Source: an uncultured Pelagibacteraceae bacterium (lineage in GTDB: Bacteria; Pseudomonadota; Alphaproteobacteria; Pelagibacterales; Pelagibacteraceae). From it: a stretch of DNA of 42,606 bases. How positions within the stretch are numbered: the stretch's first letter is position 1; each line of letters begins with the position of its first letter. Shown one piece after another: positions 15,898-24,218 of the stretch. The DNA lies in assembly GCA_902626185.1 (NCBI GenBank), contig CACOEA010000005.1, positions 1 to 42,606 on the forward strand, given 5' to 3'. Made by a program: the position numbers and the translations under genes. The notes beneath the pieces are model-generated. The model worked only from the letters and a program-made list of their open reading frames with translations. It had not been told where the DNA came from and did no database searches.

Positions 15898-16842
15898 ATG
15901 AAAAATCAAATTTGCACAATTTTAGGTGGCGGAGGTTTTATAGGAAGATATCTTGTTCGAAATTTGACCAAGAAGAACTATAGATGCATTATAACCACAA
16001 GAAATCCTTTCCAAAAAGGCTATTTAAAGACTCAAGCCACTCCAGGCTCTATAGAACTCATTGATTGGAATTCTAATAATTTCGATGAACTAAAAGAATC
16101 AATTAATAATTCTGATGTTGTAATTAACTTAATTGGAATTCTTTATGAGAATAGAAAACAAAAATTTATGAAAATTCATAGAGATATACCTGAGGCAGTT
16201 GCAAAAATATGTGCTCAGTCAGATGTAAAAAAATTCATTCAAGTGAGTGCAATAGGAGCTAATGAAAATTCAAAATCTTTATATCAAAGATCTAAATTTC
16301 AAGGGGAATTAAAAGCACTTACAAATTTTAAGAACACCGTAATAATAAGACCAAGCGTTGTGTGCGGAACAGAGGATAATTTTACAAACTTGTTTTCAAA
16401 GTTAAGTATTTTACCCGTGATACCAGTTGTTGGGATAAACTACAAATTTCAACCTATTTTAGTCACAGACGTTGCTGATGCAATTGTTAAGGCAATTGAA
16501 GCAAAAGATAATCACGGAAAAATTTATGAAATAGGCGGGCCTAAAACTATAAGCTTTGGCGATATGGTTAAATCAATTATGAAAACATTAAATAAGAAAA
16601 GATTTGTTGTGCCAATGCCGATGCCAATTGCAAAAATTCAAAGCAGTGTTATGAGTTTACTTCCCATTCCCCCAATATTAACTCGGGATCAATGTGAGAT
16701 TTTATCTGAAGCAGATAATGTTGTTTCAAATAATCATCTAACACTTCAAGACCTTAAAGTAAAACCATCCGATGTTGAGGAAGCAATGAAAAAATGGTTG
16801 TGGCGATTTAGAGATGGTGGACAGTTTGCAAAAGCACAATGA
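15898..16842 (+). CDS. NAD(P)-binding NDUFA9-like (complex I-associated) SDR protein
   Basis: 314 aa extended short-chain dehydrogenase fold. The dinucleotide loop is LGGGGFIGRYLVRNL (9-23), and NLIGILYE, QVSAIGANENSKSLYQRSKFQGE (YxxxK-like YQRSK) and IIRPSVVCG match the atypical NDUFA9/YfcH-type branch. In mitochondria NDUFA9 is a complex I accessory subunit that binds NADPH; in alphaproteobacteria homologues are found as complex I-associated or quinone-related proteins. No other respiratory subunit gene is adjacent. It overlaps the following SMR-like gene by 4 nt. Confidence 0.85.
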   Translation: MKNQICTILGGGGFIGRYLVRNLTKKNYRCIITTRNPFQKGYLKTQATPGSIELIDWNSNNFDELKESINNSDVVINLIGILYENRKQKFMKIHRDIPEAVAKICAQSDVKKFIQVSAIGANENSKSLYQRSKFQGELKALTNFKNTVIIRPSVVCGTEDNFTNLFSKLSILPVIPVVGINYKFQPILVTDVADAIVKAIEAKDNHGKIYEIGGPKTISFGDMVKSIMKTLNKKRFVVPMPMPIAKIQSSVMSLLPIPPILTRDQCEILSEADNVVSNNHLTLQDLKVKPSDVEEAMKKWLWRFRDGGQFAKAQ

Positions 16843-17183
16843 AAAGTATTAGTTTATTATCAGGTTATATTTTTTTAATTTTAGCTATATTAACTGGTAT
16901 TTTTTCTAATAGTTTTTTAAAAGTAACAGAAGGGTTTACTAAACTTGGACCAACTCTTTTTTGTATAGCAAATATGTTTGTTTGTATATTTTGTCTTTCC
17001 AAAGCTATGAGCGTAATACCAGTAGGTTTTACTTACGCAACTTATGGAGCTCTTACAATTACAGTGGTGACTTTATTTGGGGTATTTAAATACAATCAAA
17101 CTCCAAATCTTTATGGAATTCTGGGTTTGGTATTAATTATTCTTGGAGTTGTGCTTTTGAACACTTTTGGAAAAGTAAAATAA
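16839..17183 (+). CDS. SMR-like four-helix membrane protein lacking the essential glutamate
   Basis: 114 aa with four predicted helices, similar to small multidrug resistance transporters. FLKVTEGFTKLGPT aligns with EmrE residues 20-33, and VIPVGFTYATYGALT with the helix 3 region of EmrE. Anchoring on the TEGFT match, the proton- and substrate-binding Glu14 of EmrE corresponds to Gly20 here, and Trp63 corresponds to Tyr. Classical proton-drug antiport therefore looks unlikely. SMR-fold proteins without this acid (for example ArnE/ArnF lipid flippase subunits) exist. It starts 4 nt inside the upstream gene and ends 98 nt before ugpB. Confidence 0.82.
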   Translation: MKSISLLSGYIFLILAILTGIFSNSFLKVTEGFTKLGPTLFCIANMFVCIFCLSKAMSVIPVGFTYATYGALTITVVTLFGVFKYNQTPNLYGILGLVLIILGVVLLNTFGKVK

Positions 17184-17281
17184 AACCTACAGTAGAATCT
17201 TTAAATTAATATTCGGACTCCTCATTATATTTTATTTATGCTAGTTTTTTTTCTTTTTAAAGAAAACGGGGGATATCAAAA
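17184..17281 (+). promoter_or_regulatory. ugp operon leader and promoter region
   Basis: The only sizeable gap ahead of the ugp genes. It has AT-rich -10-like sequences (TATATT near 17227, TATGCT near 17237) without a good -35, an A/T inverted repeat TTTCTTT-TT-AAAGAAA (17250-17265) and a strong ribosome-binding stretch GGGGGA about 8 nt before the ATG. No convincing Pho box (CTGTCAT repeats) is visible. The exact promoter is not resolved. Confidence 0.4.
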
Positions 17282-18595
17282 ATGAAAACAATAAAAGCAA
17301 TAATTGCTTCGTTGGCACTTTTCTCAATGTTTGCGGGAACAGCTGCCCAAGCAAAAGTAGAAATACAATGGTGGCATGCTTTTGGTGGAAGACTTGGTGA
17401 ATTACTTGATGAACAAGTAAACAAGTTTAACGCATCACAAGACAAATACACTGTGGTTCATACTAGAAAAGGTAATTACTCAGAAACTCTTAACGCTGGT
17501 ATCGCTGCATTTAGAGCTGGACAACACCCAAATATCCTTATGGTATTTGAAGTTGGAACAGCTAGTTTAATGGCTGCAAAAGGAGCTTATGTTCCTATGT
17601 ACCAACTAATGAAAGATGCTGGTCAAAGATTTAATCCTAAGGGATTTGTTTCTGCCGTATCTGGTTATTATACGACAACAGATGGCAAAATGTTATCTAT
17701 GCCGTATAACTCTTCAACACCAGTTCTTTGGGTAAATAAAGACTTGATGAAAAAAGCAGGTTTAGATCCAGAGATGGACTTAAGTACTTGGAAAAGAGTT
17801 GGTAACGCGCTTGATGCTGCAAAAGCAAAAGGTATTGATATGCCTTTCTGTACTTGTTGGCACAGTTGGGTTCACCTTGAGAACTTTTCAGCGTACCACA
17901 ACATTCCATTTGCAACTAAATCAAATGGATTTGCTGGTTTAGATACTGAGTTAGCTTTCAATAGCCCAGTACATATCAAGCACATTCAAACTTTAGGTAA
18001 ATGGGCACAAGAAGGTAAATTTAAGTATATGGGTAGAAGAAATGAAGCTGGTAAAAATTTTAGAGCCGGTGAATGTATGTTAATGACAGAGTCTTCTGCT
18101 GGTTATGCTGGTATCAAAAAAGAAGCTAAATTTGAATTTGGTATTAGGCATTTACCTTACTATGGAGCAACAGAAGCACCTCAAAACACAATTATTGGTG
18201 GTTCATCTCTATGGGCATTATCTGGAAAATCTAAAGAAGAGAATAAAGCAACAGCAGCATTTTTAGCTTTCTTATCAAGAACTGATATTCAAGCTAAGTG
18301 GCACCAAGACACGGGTTATTTAGGTGTTACCACTGCAGCTGCTTCAGCTACTAAAAAGTCAGGGTTCTATAAATCAAATCCTGGAACTGATTTAGCAGGA
18401 ATACAGATGATGAGAAATAAAGTTACTCAAAACTCTAAAGGCTTACGTCTTGGATCTTTTGATCAAATAAGAGGAATTATTGATGAAGAGATGGAAGGAG
18501 TTTACAACGGCACTAAAACTGCTCAAGTAGCTTTAGACAGCGCTGTAAAAAGAGGTAACGTTCTTTTAAGAAGATTTGAAAGAGCTAACAAATAA
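17282..18595 (+). CDS. ugpB: sn-glycerol-3-phosphate ABC transporter, periplasmic binding protein
   Basis: 437 aa with a Sec signal peptide (about residues 1-24, cleavage after AAQA). The mature protein begins VEIQWWHAFGG. Match to UgpB is specific: FEVGTASLMAAKGAYVP, PYNSSTPVLWVN, and the two ligand-contacting tryptophans in CWHSWVHLENFSA (WxxW). It captures glycerol-3-phosphate and related glycerophosphodiesters for UgpAEC. The strong GGGGGA ribosome-binding site and the stable hairpin after the gene fit the high expression usual for marine binding proteins. Confidence 0.96.
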   Translation: MKTIKAIIASLALFSMFAGTAAQAKVEIQWWHAFGGRLGELLDEQVNKFNASQDKYTVVHTRKGNYSETLNAGIAAFRAGQHPNILMVFEVGTASLMAAKGAYVPMYQLMKDAGQRFNPKGFVSAVSGYYTTTDGKMLSMPYNSSTPVLWVNKDLMKKAGLDPEMDLSTWKRVGNALDAAKAKGIDMPFCTCWHSWVHLENFSAYHNIPFATKSNGFAGLDTELAFNSPVHIKHIQTLGKWAQEGKFKYMGRRNEAGKNFRAGECMLMTESSAGYAGIKKEAKFEFGIRHLPYYGATEAPQNTIIGGSSLWALSGKSKEENKATAAFLAFLSRTDIQAKWHQDTGYLGVTTAAASATKKSGFYKSNPGTDLAGIQMMRNKVTQNSKGLRLGSFDQIRGIIDEEMEGVYNGTKTAQVALDSAVKRGNVLLRRFERANK

Positions 18596-18610
18596 ATCAA
18601 TTTAATGTAT

Positions 18611-18628
18611 CAGGGGCGAAAGCCCCTG
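18611..18628 (+). promoter_or_regulatory. Intercistronic GNRA hairpin between ugpB and ugpA
   Basis: CAGGGGC (18611-18617), GAAA tetraloop, GCCCCTG (18622-18628): a perfect 7-bp GC-rich stem, conspicuous in this AT-rich sequence. It is not followed by a T-run, so it probably stabilises the 3' end of ugpB mRNA or partly attenuates transcription rather than ending it. This would raise UgpB above the membrane subunits. Confidence 0.75.
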
Positions 18629-18647
18629 GTATAATTCTTAAGATCAA

Positions 18648-19529
18648 ATGGAAAAAAGAGTTTTTTTTAAAGGCTGGTGGTTACCAGCGATATTAGTTGC
18701 ACCTCAGCTGCTCATTTCTTTTGTCTTCTTTTTTTATCCATCAGGACAAGCCATTTGGAATTCTTTATTTTTACCAGATCCCTTTGGATTAAAGACAGAA
18801 TTTGTAGGTTTAGATAATTTTAGATTTTTATTATCCGACCCTTATTATCTAGCAAGTTTTAAAACTACAGTTATTTTCTCAACTGCAGTATCGGTTTCAT
18901 CAATGGCTTTAGGTTTATATTTAGCCGCATTAGCAGATCGATTAATTAAAGGCGCAGGAGTTTATCAAACATTATTAATTTGGCCTTACGCTATAGCACC
19001 TGCGATCGCAGGTGTTCTATGGTTATTTATGTTTAATGGAAATATTGGTTTAGCTTCTTATTATCTTAAAGCTTTAGGTTACGAATGGAACCATACTTTA
19101 AAAGGTGATCAAGCGATGTTTTTAGTTATTTTAGCCTCTTCTTGGGGAAGAATAAGTTATAACTTTTTATTTTTTTTAGCAGGACTACAAGCTATTCCAA
19201 AATCAATCATTGAAGCGGCAGCAATAGATGGAGCTAGTTTTTGGAAACGGTTTGGAACGATTGTAATACCTCTTCTTTCACCAATTACATTCTTTTTATT
19301 AGTAGTGAATATTGTTTATGCTTTCTTTGATACTTTTGGAGTAATACATACAATCACTTCAGGCGGACCTGAACAATCGACCACTATACTAGTATATAAA
19401 GTATTCTCTGATGGGTTTGTGAGCCAAGACTTAGGATCAAGTGCAGCTCAGTCCGTAATCCTGCTAGTTTTAGTTGGAATTCTAACCGTCATTCAATTTA
19501 AATATATAGAGAGAAAGGTGCATTATTAA
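18648..19529 (+). CDS. ugpA: sn-glycerol-3-phosphate ABC transporter, permease UgpA
   Basis: 293 aa with six predicted membrane helices and the MalF/UgpA-type EAA loop EAAAIDGASFWKRFGTIVIP (about 201-220), where the ATPase docks. The N-terminal WWLPAILVAPQLL and VGLDNFRFLLSDP are typical of UgpA. It pairs with UgpE in the inner membrane. The start is 52 nt after ugpB, beyond the hairpin; its last base is the first base of the ugpE start. Confidence 0.95.
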   Translation: MEKRVFFKGWWLPAILVAPQLLISFVFFFYPSGQAIWNSLFLPDPFGLKTEFVGLDNFRFLLSDPYYLASFKTTVIFSTAVSVSSMALGLYLAALADRLIKGAGVYQTLLIWPYAIAPAIAGVLWLFMFNGNIGLASYYLKALGYEWNHTLKGDQAMFLVILASSWGRISYNFLFFLAGLQAIPKSIIEAAAIDGASFWKRFGTIVIPLLSPITFFLLVVNIVYAFFDTFGVIHTITSGGPEQSTTILVYKVFSDGFVSQDLGSSAAQSVILLVLVGILTVIQFKYIERKVHY

Positions 19530-20383
19530 TGGTTGAGAAAAAAAAATCAGGATATTGGTTAACTCACCTTGGTTTAATTCTTGGGATATTATTCATTTTC
19601 TTTCCAGTGTGGCTTACTTTCGTCGCATCCACTGTAACACAAGATGCAATTATTTATCCTCCACTACCAATACTACCGGGAACAGAGTTCTTTGAAAATT
19701 ACGCAAATGCGCTATTTAGAGGTTCACCAGAGGGATATGGAGCCAAAGTTCCTGTGATAAAGATGATGATGAACTCTGCAATCATGGCAATCGGAATTAC
19801 AGTTGGAAAAATAATTATTTCATTATTGTCAGCTTTTGCATTTGTCTATTTTAGATTTCCTTTTAGGAATTTATGTTTCTGGCTAATTTTTATTACTCTA
19901 ATGCTTCCCGTAGAAGTTAGAATAGTGCCGACTTATGAAGTTGTTGCAAATTTAAATCTATTAAATTCATACACAGGGTTAATCTTCCCGTTGATTGCCT
20001 CAGCTACGGCAACTTTTTTATTCAGACAATTTTTTATGACAATACCTGATGAAATGGTTGAAGCAGCTAGAATGGATGGATGTAGTCCAATGCGTTTCTT
20101 TTTTGATATACTAGTTCCAATAAGCAAAACTAATATTGCAGCTTTATTTGTTATTTTATTTATTTTTGGTTGGAACCAATATTTATGGCCACTATTAATG
20201 ACAACCGATCCTGACATGAGAACAATTGTAATGGCCATTGACTCAATGATACCTACAGGTGATGATTATGCACACTGGCCAACGGTTATGGCAACAGCAA
20301 TGTTAGCTATGGTACCACCAGTAATAGTAGTAATAAGTATGCAAAAGTTTTTTGTTAAAGGATTATTAGAAAGCGATAAATAA
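19529..20383 (+). CDS. ugpE: sn-glycerol-3-phosphate ABC transporter, permease UgpE
   Basis: 284 aa, six predicted membrane helices, MalG-type permease. The EAA loop is EAARMDGCSPMRFFFDILVP (about 183-202). FGWNQYLWPLL is the signature seen in UgpE-type carbohydrate permeases. It shares one base with ugpA upstream and one base with ugpC downstream, so all three are translated from one message. Confidence 0.95.
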   Translation: MVEKKKSGYWLTHLGLILGILFIFFPVWLTFVASTVTQDAIIYPPLPILPGTEFFENYANALFRGSPEGYGAKVPVIKMMMNSAIMAIGITVGKIIISLLSAFAFVYFRFPFRNLCFWLIFITLMLPVEVRIVPTYEVVANLNLLNSYTGLIFPLIASATATFLFRQFFMTIPDEMVEAARMDGCSPMRFFFDILVPISKTNIAALFVILFIFGWNQYLWPLLMTTDPDMRTIVMAIDSMIPTGDDYAHWPTVMATAMLAMVPPVIVVISMQKFFVKGLLESDK

Positions 20384-21438
20384 TGTCTCAAATTAGTTTA
20401 CAAAATTTAAAGAAATCTTTTGGTAAAACGCAGGTTATTCATGATCTGAGCATTGATGTCAAAGATGGTGAGCTGATTGTAATAGTTGGACCATCAGGAT
20501 GTGGAAAATCAACTCTATTAAGAATGGTGGCAGGCTTAGAAGATGCTAATGAAGGAAATATTTTAATAGATAATAAAAAAGTAAATGAGCTTGAACCCAT
20601 GGAGCGAAATATTGCAATGGTATTTCAAAATTACGCCCTTTATCCTCACATGACCGTCTTTGGTAACATGGCTTACGGCTTAAAGATTGCAAAAGTACCA
20701 AAGGCAGAAATTGAATCCAGAGTTCAAAAAGCTGCTGAAATTTTAGAGCTTGGAGAATTATTAGAGAGAAAACCCAATCAATTATCTGGTGGACAAAGAC
20801 AAAGAGTTGCCATGGGAAGAGCCATTGTGAGAAATCCTGTAGCCTTTTTATTTGATGAACCCTTATCAAACCTTGATGCCAAATTAAGAGTTCAAATGAG
20901 ATTAGAGATTAAAAAACTTCAAACTCAATTAAAAACTACCTCTCTTTATGTAACTCATGATCAAGTTGAAGCCATGACTTTAGCTGATCGTATGATTGTT
21001 ATGAACGAAGGAAATGTAGAACATATTGGAACGCCATTAGAAGTTTATACAAAGCCAAAAACTTTATTCACAGCTCAATTTATCGGAAGTCCTGCAATGA
21101 ATATTTTAAAAGGTAATTGTGGAGGTAACAAATTGATTTTGGCAAACAAAGCCTCGCTTTCAGTGAATTCAAAATTTAATGGACCTGTTAATATAGGCAT
21201 GCGACCTGAAGATTTTGAATTAGATCAAAATGGTCCAATCAAGTTAAAAGTTGAACTTGTAGAGCTGATCGGAGCTAATACACTTATTCATGGTAAACTT
21301 GAAAATAGTAATGAAATTTTAGTTGCAAGTATCTCAGGTGTTGTTAAAGAAGATACTATTGGAAAAAATATTAATCTTTCCATTCAAAATGACAAACTAC
21401 ACCTGTTTGATACTAATACTGATTTGAGGATTAATTGA
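20383..21438 (+). CDS. ugpC: sn-glycerol-3-phosphate ABC transporter, ATP-binding protein UgpC
   Basis: 351 aa MalK-family ATPase. Walker A GPSGCGKST, Q-loop VFQNYALYPHMTV, signature LSGGQRQRVAMGRA, Walker B FLFDEPLSNLDA and switch VTHDQVEAMTLADR are all intact. The C-terminal OB-like regulatory domain (about 240-351) includes IGMRPEDF. It drives uptake through UgpAE. Its stop overlaps the TTG start of ugpQ. Confidence 0.96.
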   Translation: MSQISLQNLKKSFGKTQVIHDLSIDVKDGELIVIVGPSGCGKSTLLRMVAGLEDANEGNILIDNKKVNELEPMERNIAMVFQNYALYPHMTVFGNMAYGLKIAKVPKAEIESRVQKAAEILELGELLERKPNQLSGGQRQRVAMGRAIVRNPVAFLFDEPLSNLDAKLRVQMRLEIKKLQTQLKTTSLYVTHDQVEAMTLADRMIVMNEGNVEHIGTPLEVYTKPKTLFTAQFIGSPAMNILKGNCGGNKLILANKASLSVNSKFNGPVNIGMRPEDFELDQNGPIKLKVELVELIGANTLIHGKLENSNEILVASISGVVKEDTIGKNINLSIQNDKLHLFDTNTDLRIN

Positions 21439-22367
21439 TCAATCCATTTTTAACGAAACCTAATTACATAAGAATTTACGGCCACAGAGGAGCTAGAGGT
21501 GATATTGTTGAAAACTCAATCTCTGGTTTCAAACATACGTTTGATCTTGGTATTAAAGCTGTTGAGTTTGATGTTGTAATTTCAAAAGATAATATTCCGA
21601 CAATATTTCATGATTACAGACTAAACCCAGATTTAGTTAAAGATGCCTCAGGAAACTGGATCACAGATAAAAGTATGAAATTAGTAGAACTTACCTATGA
21701 AGAAATTAGCAAGTATACTATTGGAAGTGTAAAGCCTGAAACAAAGTATGCAAAAAGATTTAAAAATCAAAAACCTATTAAAGGTGAAAAAATACCAAAA
21801 TTAACTGATTTCTTCAAATTAGTTGCCGAAGATAAACACAAAGATGTTTTTTTAAATTTAGAGATAAAATCAACTTTAACTCAAGAAAATGTTACACCAA
21901 ATCCAGAAAAAATGGTCTCTTTAATTTTAAAAGATATTAAAGAATACGATTTAGAAAACAGAACATTAATTACGTCTTATGATTGGAGAATCTTATATGA
22001 ACTAAAAAAACAAAATCCTAATATTTTAAGAGGATTTATTACTTTGCAACAAGATCTTCCTACAACTAAAAAAAATATTTACGAGAACTCTCCTTGGATG
22101 GTTAAAAATTATCCAATGGAAGAATTATTTTTATTACCAAATATTATAAAATCTATAGAGGGACATGTATGGAGCGTATTTTACCGTGATGTCACAAAAC
22201 AAAATGTGGAGCTAGCACATAAGCATGGACTTGCTACTTGTGTTTGGACTGTAAACAGAGAGAAAGATATTATTAGGATGATTGAGTACGGCGTAGACGG
22301 AATTATCACAGACTACCCAAAAAAAATTCAAGAAATTTGTAAATCCAAAAATATTTCTTGGTTTTAA
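21435..22367 (+). CDS. ugpQ: Glycerophosphodiester phosphodiesterase
   Basis: 310 aa TIM-barrel GDPD. Catalytic and metal residues: YGHRGARGDIVENS (HRG and E), VEFDVVIS (ExD), FHDYRL (second His) and LNLEIKS. The C-terminal GVDGIITDYP motif is typical. It hydrolyses glycerophosphodiesters taken up by the Ugp system to glycerol-3-phosphate and an alcohol; the absence of a signal peptide makes it cytosolic, as for E. coli UgpQ. TTG at 21435, overlapping the ugpC stop as TTGA, is the only plausible start giving the full N-terminus. Confidence 0.94.
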   Translation: MINPFLTKPNYIRIYGHRGARGDIVENSISGFKHTFDLGIKAVEFDVVISKDNIPTIFHDYRLNPDLVKDASGNWITDKSMKLVELTYEEISKYTIGSVKPETKYAKRFKNQKPIKGEKIPKLTDFFKLVAEDKHKDVFLNLEIKSTLTQENVTPNPEKMVSLILKDIKEYDLENRTLITSYDWRILYELKKQNPNILRGFITLQQDLPTTKKNIYENSPWMVKNYPMEELFLLPNIIKSIEGHVWSVFYRDVTKQNVELAHKHGLATCVWTVNREKDIIRMIEYGVDGIITDYPKKIQEICKSKNISWF

Positions 22368-22411
22368 TGTCAAAAACTTGAAAAATTTTTTATCTTAATG
22401 TAAATAATCGT

Positions 22412-22549
22412 ATGCCGAAAAAAAAATATCAAAGAAACTGGTTAGAGAGAAAACTTGATGAATATAACCATACAATGGAGCTAATCAGAACTATTCTACC
22501 TTTTTTGATACTATTGCTACAAATTTACATACTAACGAAACTCATTTAA
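22412..22549 (+). CDS. 45-aa single-span membrane protein (hypothetical)
   Basis: The ATG at 22412 encodes a basic N-terminus (MPKKKYQRNWLERKLDEYNH) followed by one hydrophobic helix (about residues 27-42) ending LTKLI. The N-terminal positive charge followed by a membrane span is a credible N-in topology, and it sits in line between ugpQ and another small membrane protein. No known domain is recognisable. The positive-inside pattern makes it more likely real than a random frame. Confidence 0.5.
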   Translation: MPKKKYQRNWLERKLDEYNHTMELIRTILPFLILLLQIYILTKLI

Positions 22550-22580
22550 CACTTAGCTAAATTTCAGGTATAATTTATCG

Positions 22581-22808
22581 ATGACTTTATTGTTTTTATC
22601 TTTAGCAGTTATAATTGCTATTATCGTAATTCTTGTATCAGCGAAACATATTAAAAAAGGCTTTGAAGCTAGAAGCGAAGTAAAAGAGCAACAAAGAAAT
22701 GAAAATGTCAGCCAAGAAGATGAGGAGATTTTAGACAAGTTAAAAGATAAAAATTTATCTCCTGAAGATCTCAAAAAAATTTATGAAGATTTCCAGAAGA
22801 AAAAATAG
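22581..22808 (+). CDS. 75-aa membrane-anchored, charged protein (hypothetical)
   Basis: An N-terminal hydrophobic helix (residues 2-20, TLLFLSLAVIIAIIVILVS) is followed by a strongly charged helical tail rich in Lys and Glu. The tail includes SPEDLKKIYEDFQKKK at the C-terminus. It resembles small inner-membrane anchor proteins with a cytosolic coiled tail; no domain is recognised. It is the last gene of the plus-strand ugp string and converges with the PiT-like gene 9 nt away. Confidence 0.65.
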   Translation: MTLLFLSLAVIIAIIVILVSAKHIKKGFEARSEVKEQQRNENVSQEDEEILDKLKDKNLSPEDLKKIYEDFQKKK

Positions 22809-22817
22809 TCTTGATGA

Positions 22818-23786
22818 TTAATATAATCCTTTAGGAATTATAAAGTAATGAATTGCTAGCACTATTGCTACCGAAACACTTAAACCAAAAAACATTTTTA
22901 CAAAATCTTTTCCAATTAAAGGAAATACATATTTGAACTTATAATCTTTATTCATTGTCGAAATCGCTAACTCTCTACCACACAGCAAACCTACAAATAC
23001 CCATGTTGTAGACATTGGCAAATCGTTTAATTCTTTAAAATAATATAATACGGCTGCGTAGATTACATTTATAATTGTTGCCGATCTGGCGTATCTAGTA
23101 CCTGTTTTTTCTAAAACAACTTTTTGTATCGGTCCACCGTGAATATAAAAGATGTAAAATAATAAAGCCGTAAAATAAGCCATAACAATAAGCAATAAAG
23201 AAATATCCAACTGCCTTGGTAAGAAAACAGCAATATTAGCAACATCGTGAGATAACCATACCCACCAAAGCCAACCCGATGTCACCCAAACTGCATTACG
23301 CCAAAAAGAAATCCATTTCTCACCTTTTACTTCGTCAAGTTTTTCATTAATAAATTTTGAAACCACTATCCAACATATGTAAGCTACCGTTGCGGCGATA
23401 CCGTATCCAACAATACTTTTCACTAACATTTTTTCTAAAACAACTGTTGATGCAAACGCTGACAAAACTAAAAATGTAGTTGAAACTGGTATACCAATTC
23501 TCGTTAATAATAAAAGAATGGCAGGCGCTACAGCGTGGTACCATTGAATTTCCTGGTAAGGAATTCTTGTTAATCTGCCATAAGAAATATCTCCATCATA
23601 ATTATACCAACCCCAAGCCAGGGCAAAAATCATGACAGAAGAGGCTGATCCAGCTAAAATATACCAAGCAAACCATTTTTTTTTAGATGCAATAAACGTT
23701 CCTAATGTTTGAATAGAGTCATTAGCTATTACACTGTAACCAGCAAGTGCAAATCCAACTACTGTGTAAATCAAAGTTAAATCCAT
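22818..23786 (-). CDS. PiT-like inorganic phosphate transporter family protein
   Basis: 322 aa, about 8-10 predicted membrane helices. The PiT duplicated signature is visible in modified form: VIANDSIQTLG near the N-terminus and LSHDVANIAVFLP in the middle (family GANDVANA), each half also carrying a PxSTT motif (GIPVSTTFLVLSAF, DLPMSTTWVFVGLL). PiT proteins are cation-coupled phosphate symporters. The departures in the first signature (DSIQT for DVANA) put it in a divergent subgroup, so phosphate is likely but not certain. Its position next to ugpBAECQ supports a phosphorus role. Confidence 0.78.
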   Translation of the reverse strand: MDLTLIYTVVGFALAGYSVIANDSIQTLGTFIASKKKWFAWYILAGSASSVMIFALAWGWYNYDGDISYGRLTRIPYQEIQWYHAVAPAILLLLTRIGIPVSTTFLVLSAFASTVVLEKMLVKSIVGYGIAATVAYICWIVVSKFINEKLDEVKGEKWISFWRNAVWVTSGWLWWVWLSHDVANIAVFLPRQLDISLLLIVMAYFTALLFYIFYIHGGPIQKVVLEKTGTRYARSATIINVIYAAVLYYFKELNDLPMSTTWVFVGLLCGRELAISTMNKDYKFKYVFPLIGKDFVKMFFGLSVSVAIVLAIHYFIIPKGLY

Positions 23787-23978
23787 AAGATGACTCTACT
23801 TATAACTTTCTATAAAATTCTGTCTAGGGGGGAATTTATTTATTTTTTATTTTGAATAGTAGTTGGATTTCTTATAAAAATTTTCTTTTAAAAATCAATT
23901 TTAAAAAAGAAAAAAAATAATTTTTCGTGTATAATTATATTTCACATGTTGATTTCACGGGATTATTTATAGCGTTAT
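23787..23978 (-). promoter_or_regulatory. Upstream region of the PiT-like gene, no gene seen
   Basis: 192 bp, extremely AT-rich, with long A/T runs around 23880-23930 and a C-run on the minus strand (23826-23831). It must hold the PiT-like gene's promoter and the end of the upstream small gene. No Pho box, riboswitch or clear hairpin terminator was recognised. Confidence 0.35.
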
Positions 23979-24206
23979 TTATTGAAATACAACTTGATAA
24001 ATTCCAATCATAAATAAAGGTATCTGTAATCCAAAGTTTGTAAGAATTGCTTTATCCTTTGATAAAAAACCAGCTATCGTCCAACCTACAACTCCAGCAC
24101 CATGAAACATGATATTAATTGGATACATATTTAAGTTGGTTAATAAAATACCAGTTAAAACTAAAAAGGTACTTAACCATTTAAGGTATTTTTTAACGAA
24201 ATTCAT
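23979..24206 (-). CDS. 75-aa three-helix membrane protein (hypothetical)
   Basis: Three predicted membrane helices (about residues 10-28, 32-48 and 55-73) separated by a short charged loop SKDKA. It resembles short uncharacterised membrane proteins of marine alphaproteobacteria by general pattern only. It lies 12 nt downstream of gcrA on the same strand and is probably cotranscribed. No function can be given. Confidence 0.65.
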   Translation of the reverse strand: MNFVKKYLKWLSTFLVLTGILLTNLNMYPINIMFHGAGVVGWTIAGFLSKDKAILTNFGLQIPLFMIGIYQVVFQ

Positions 24207-24218
24207 GAGACAATATTA

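Noticed and set aside
20546-20869. A 107-codon frame opposite ugpC
   Set aside because: Antisense to intact ATPase motifs; no recognisable protein.
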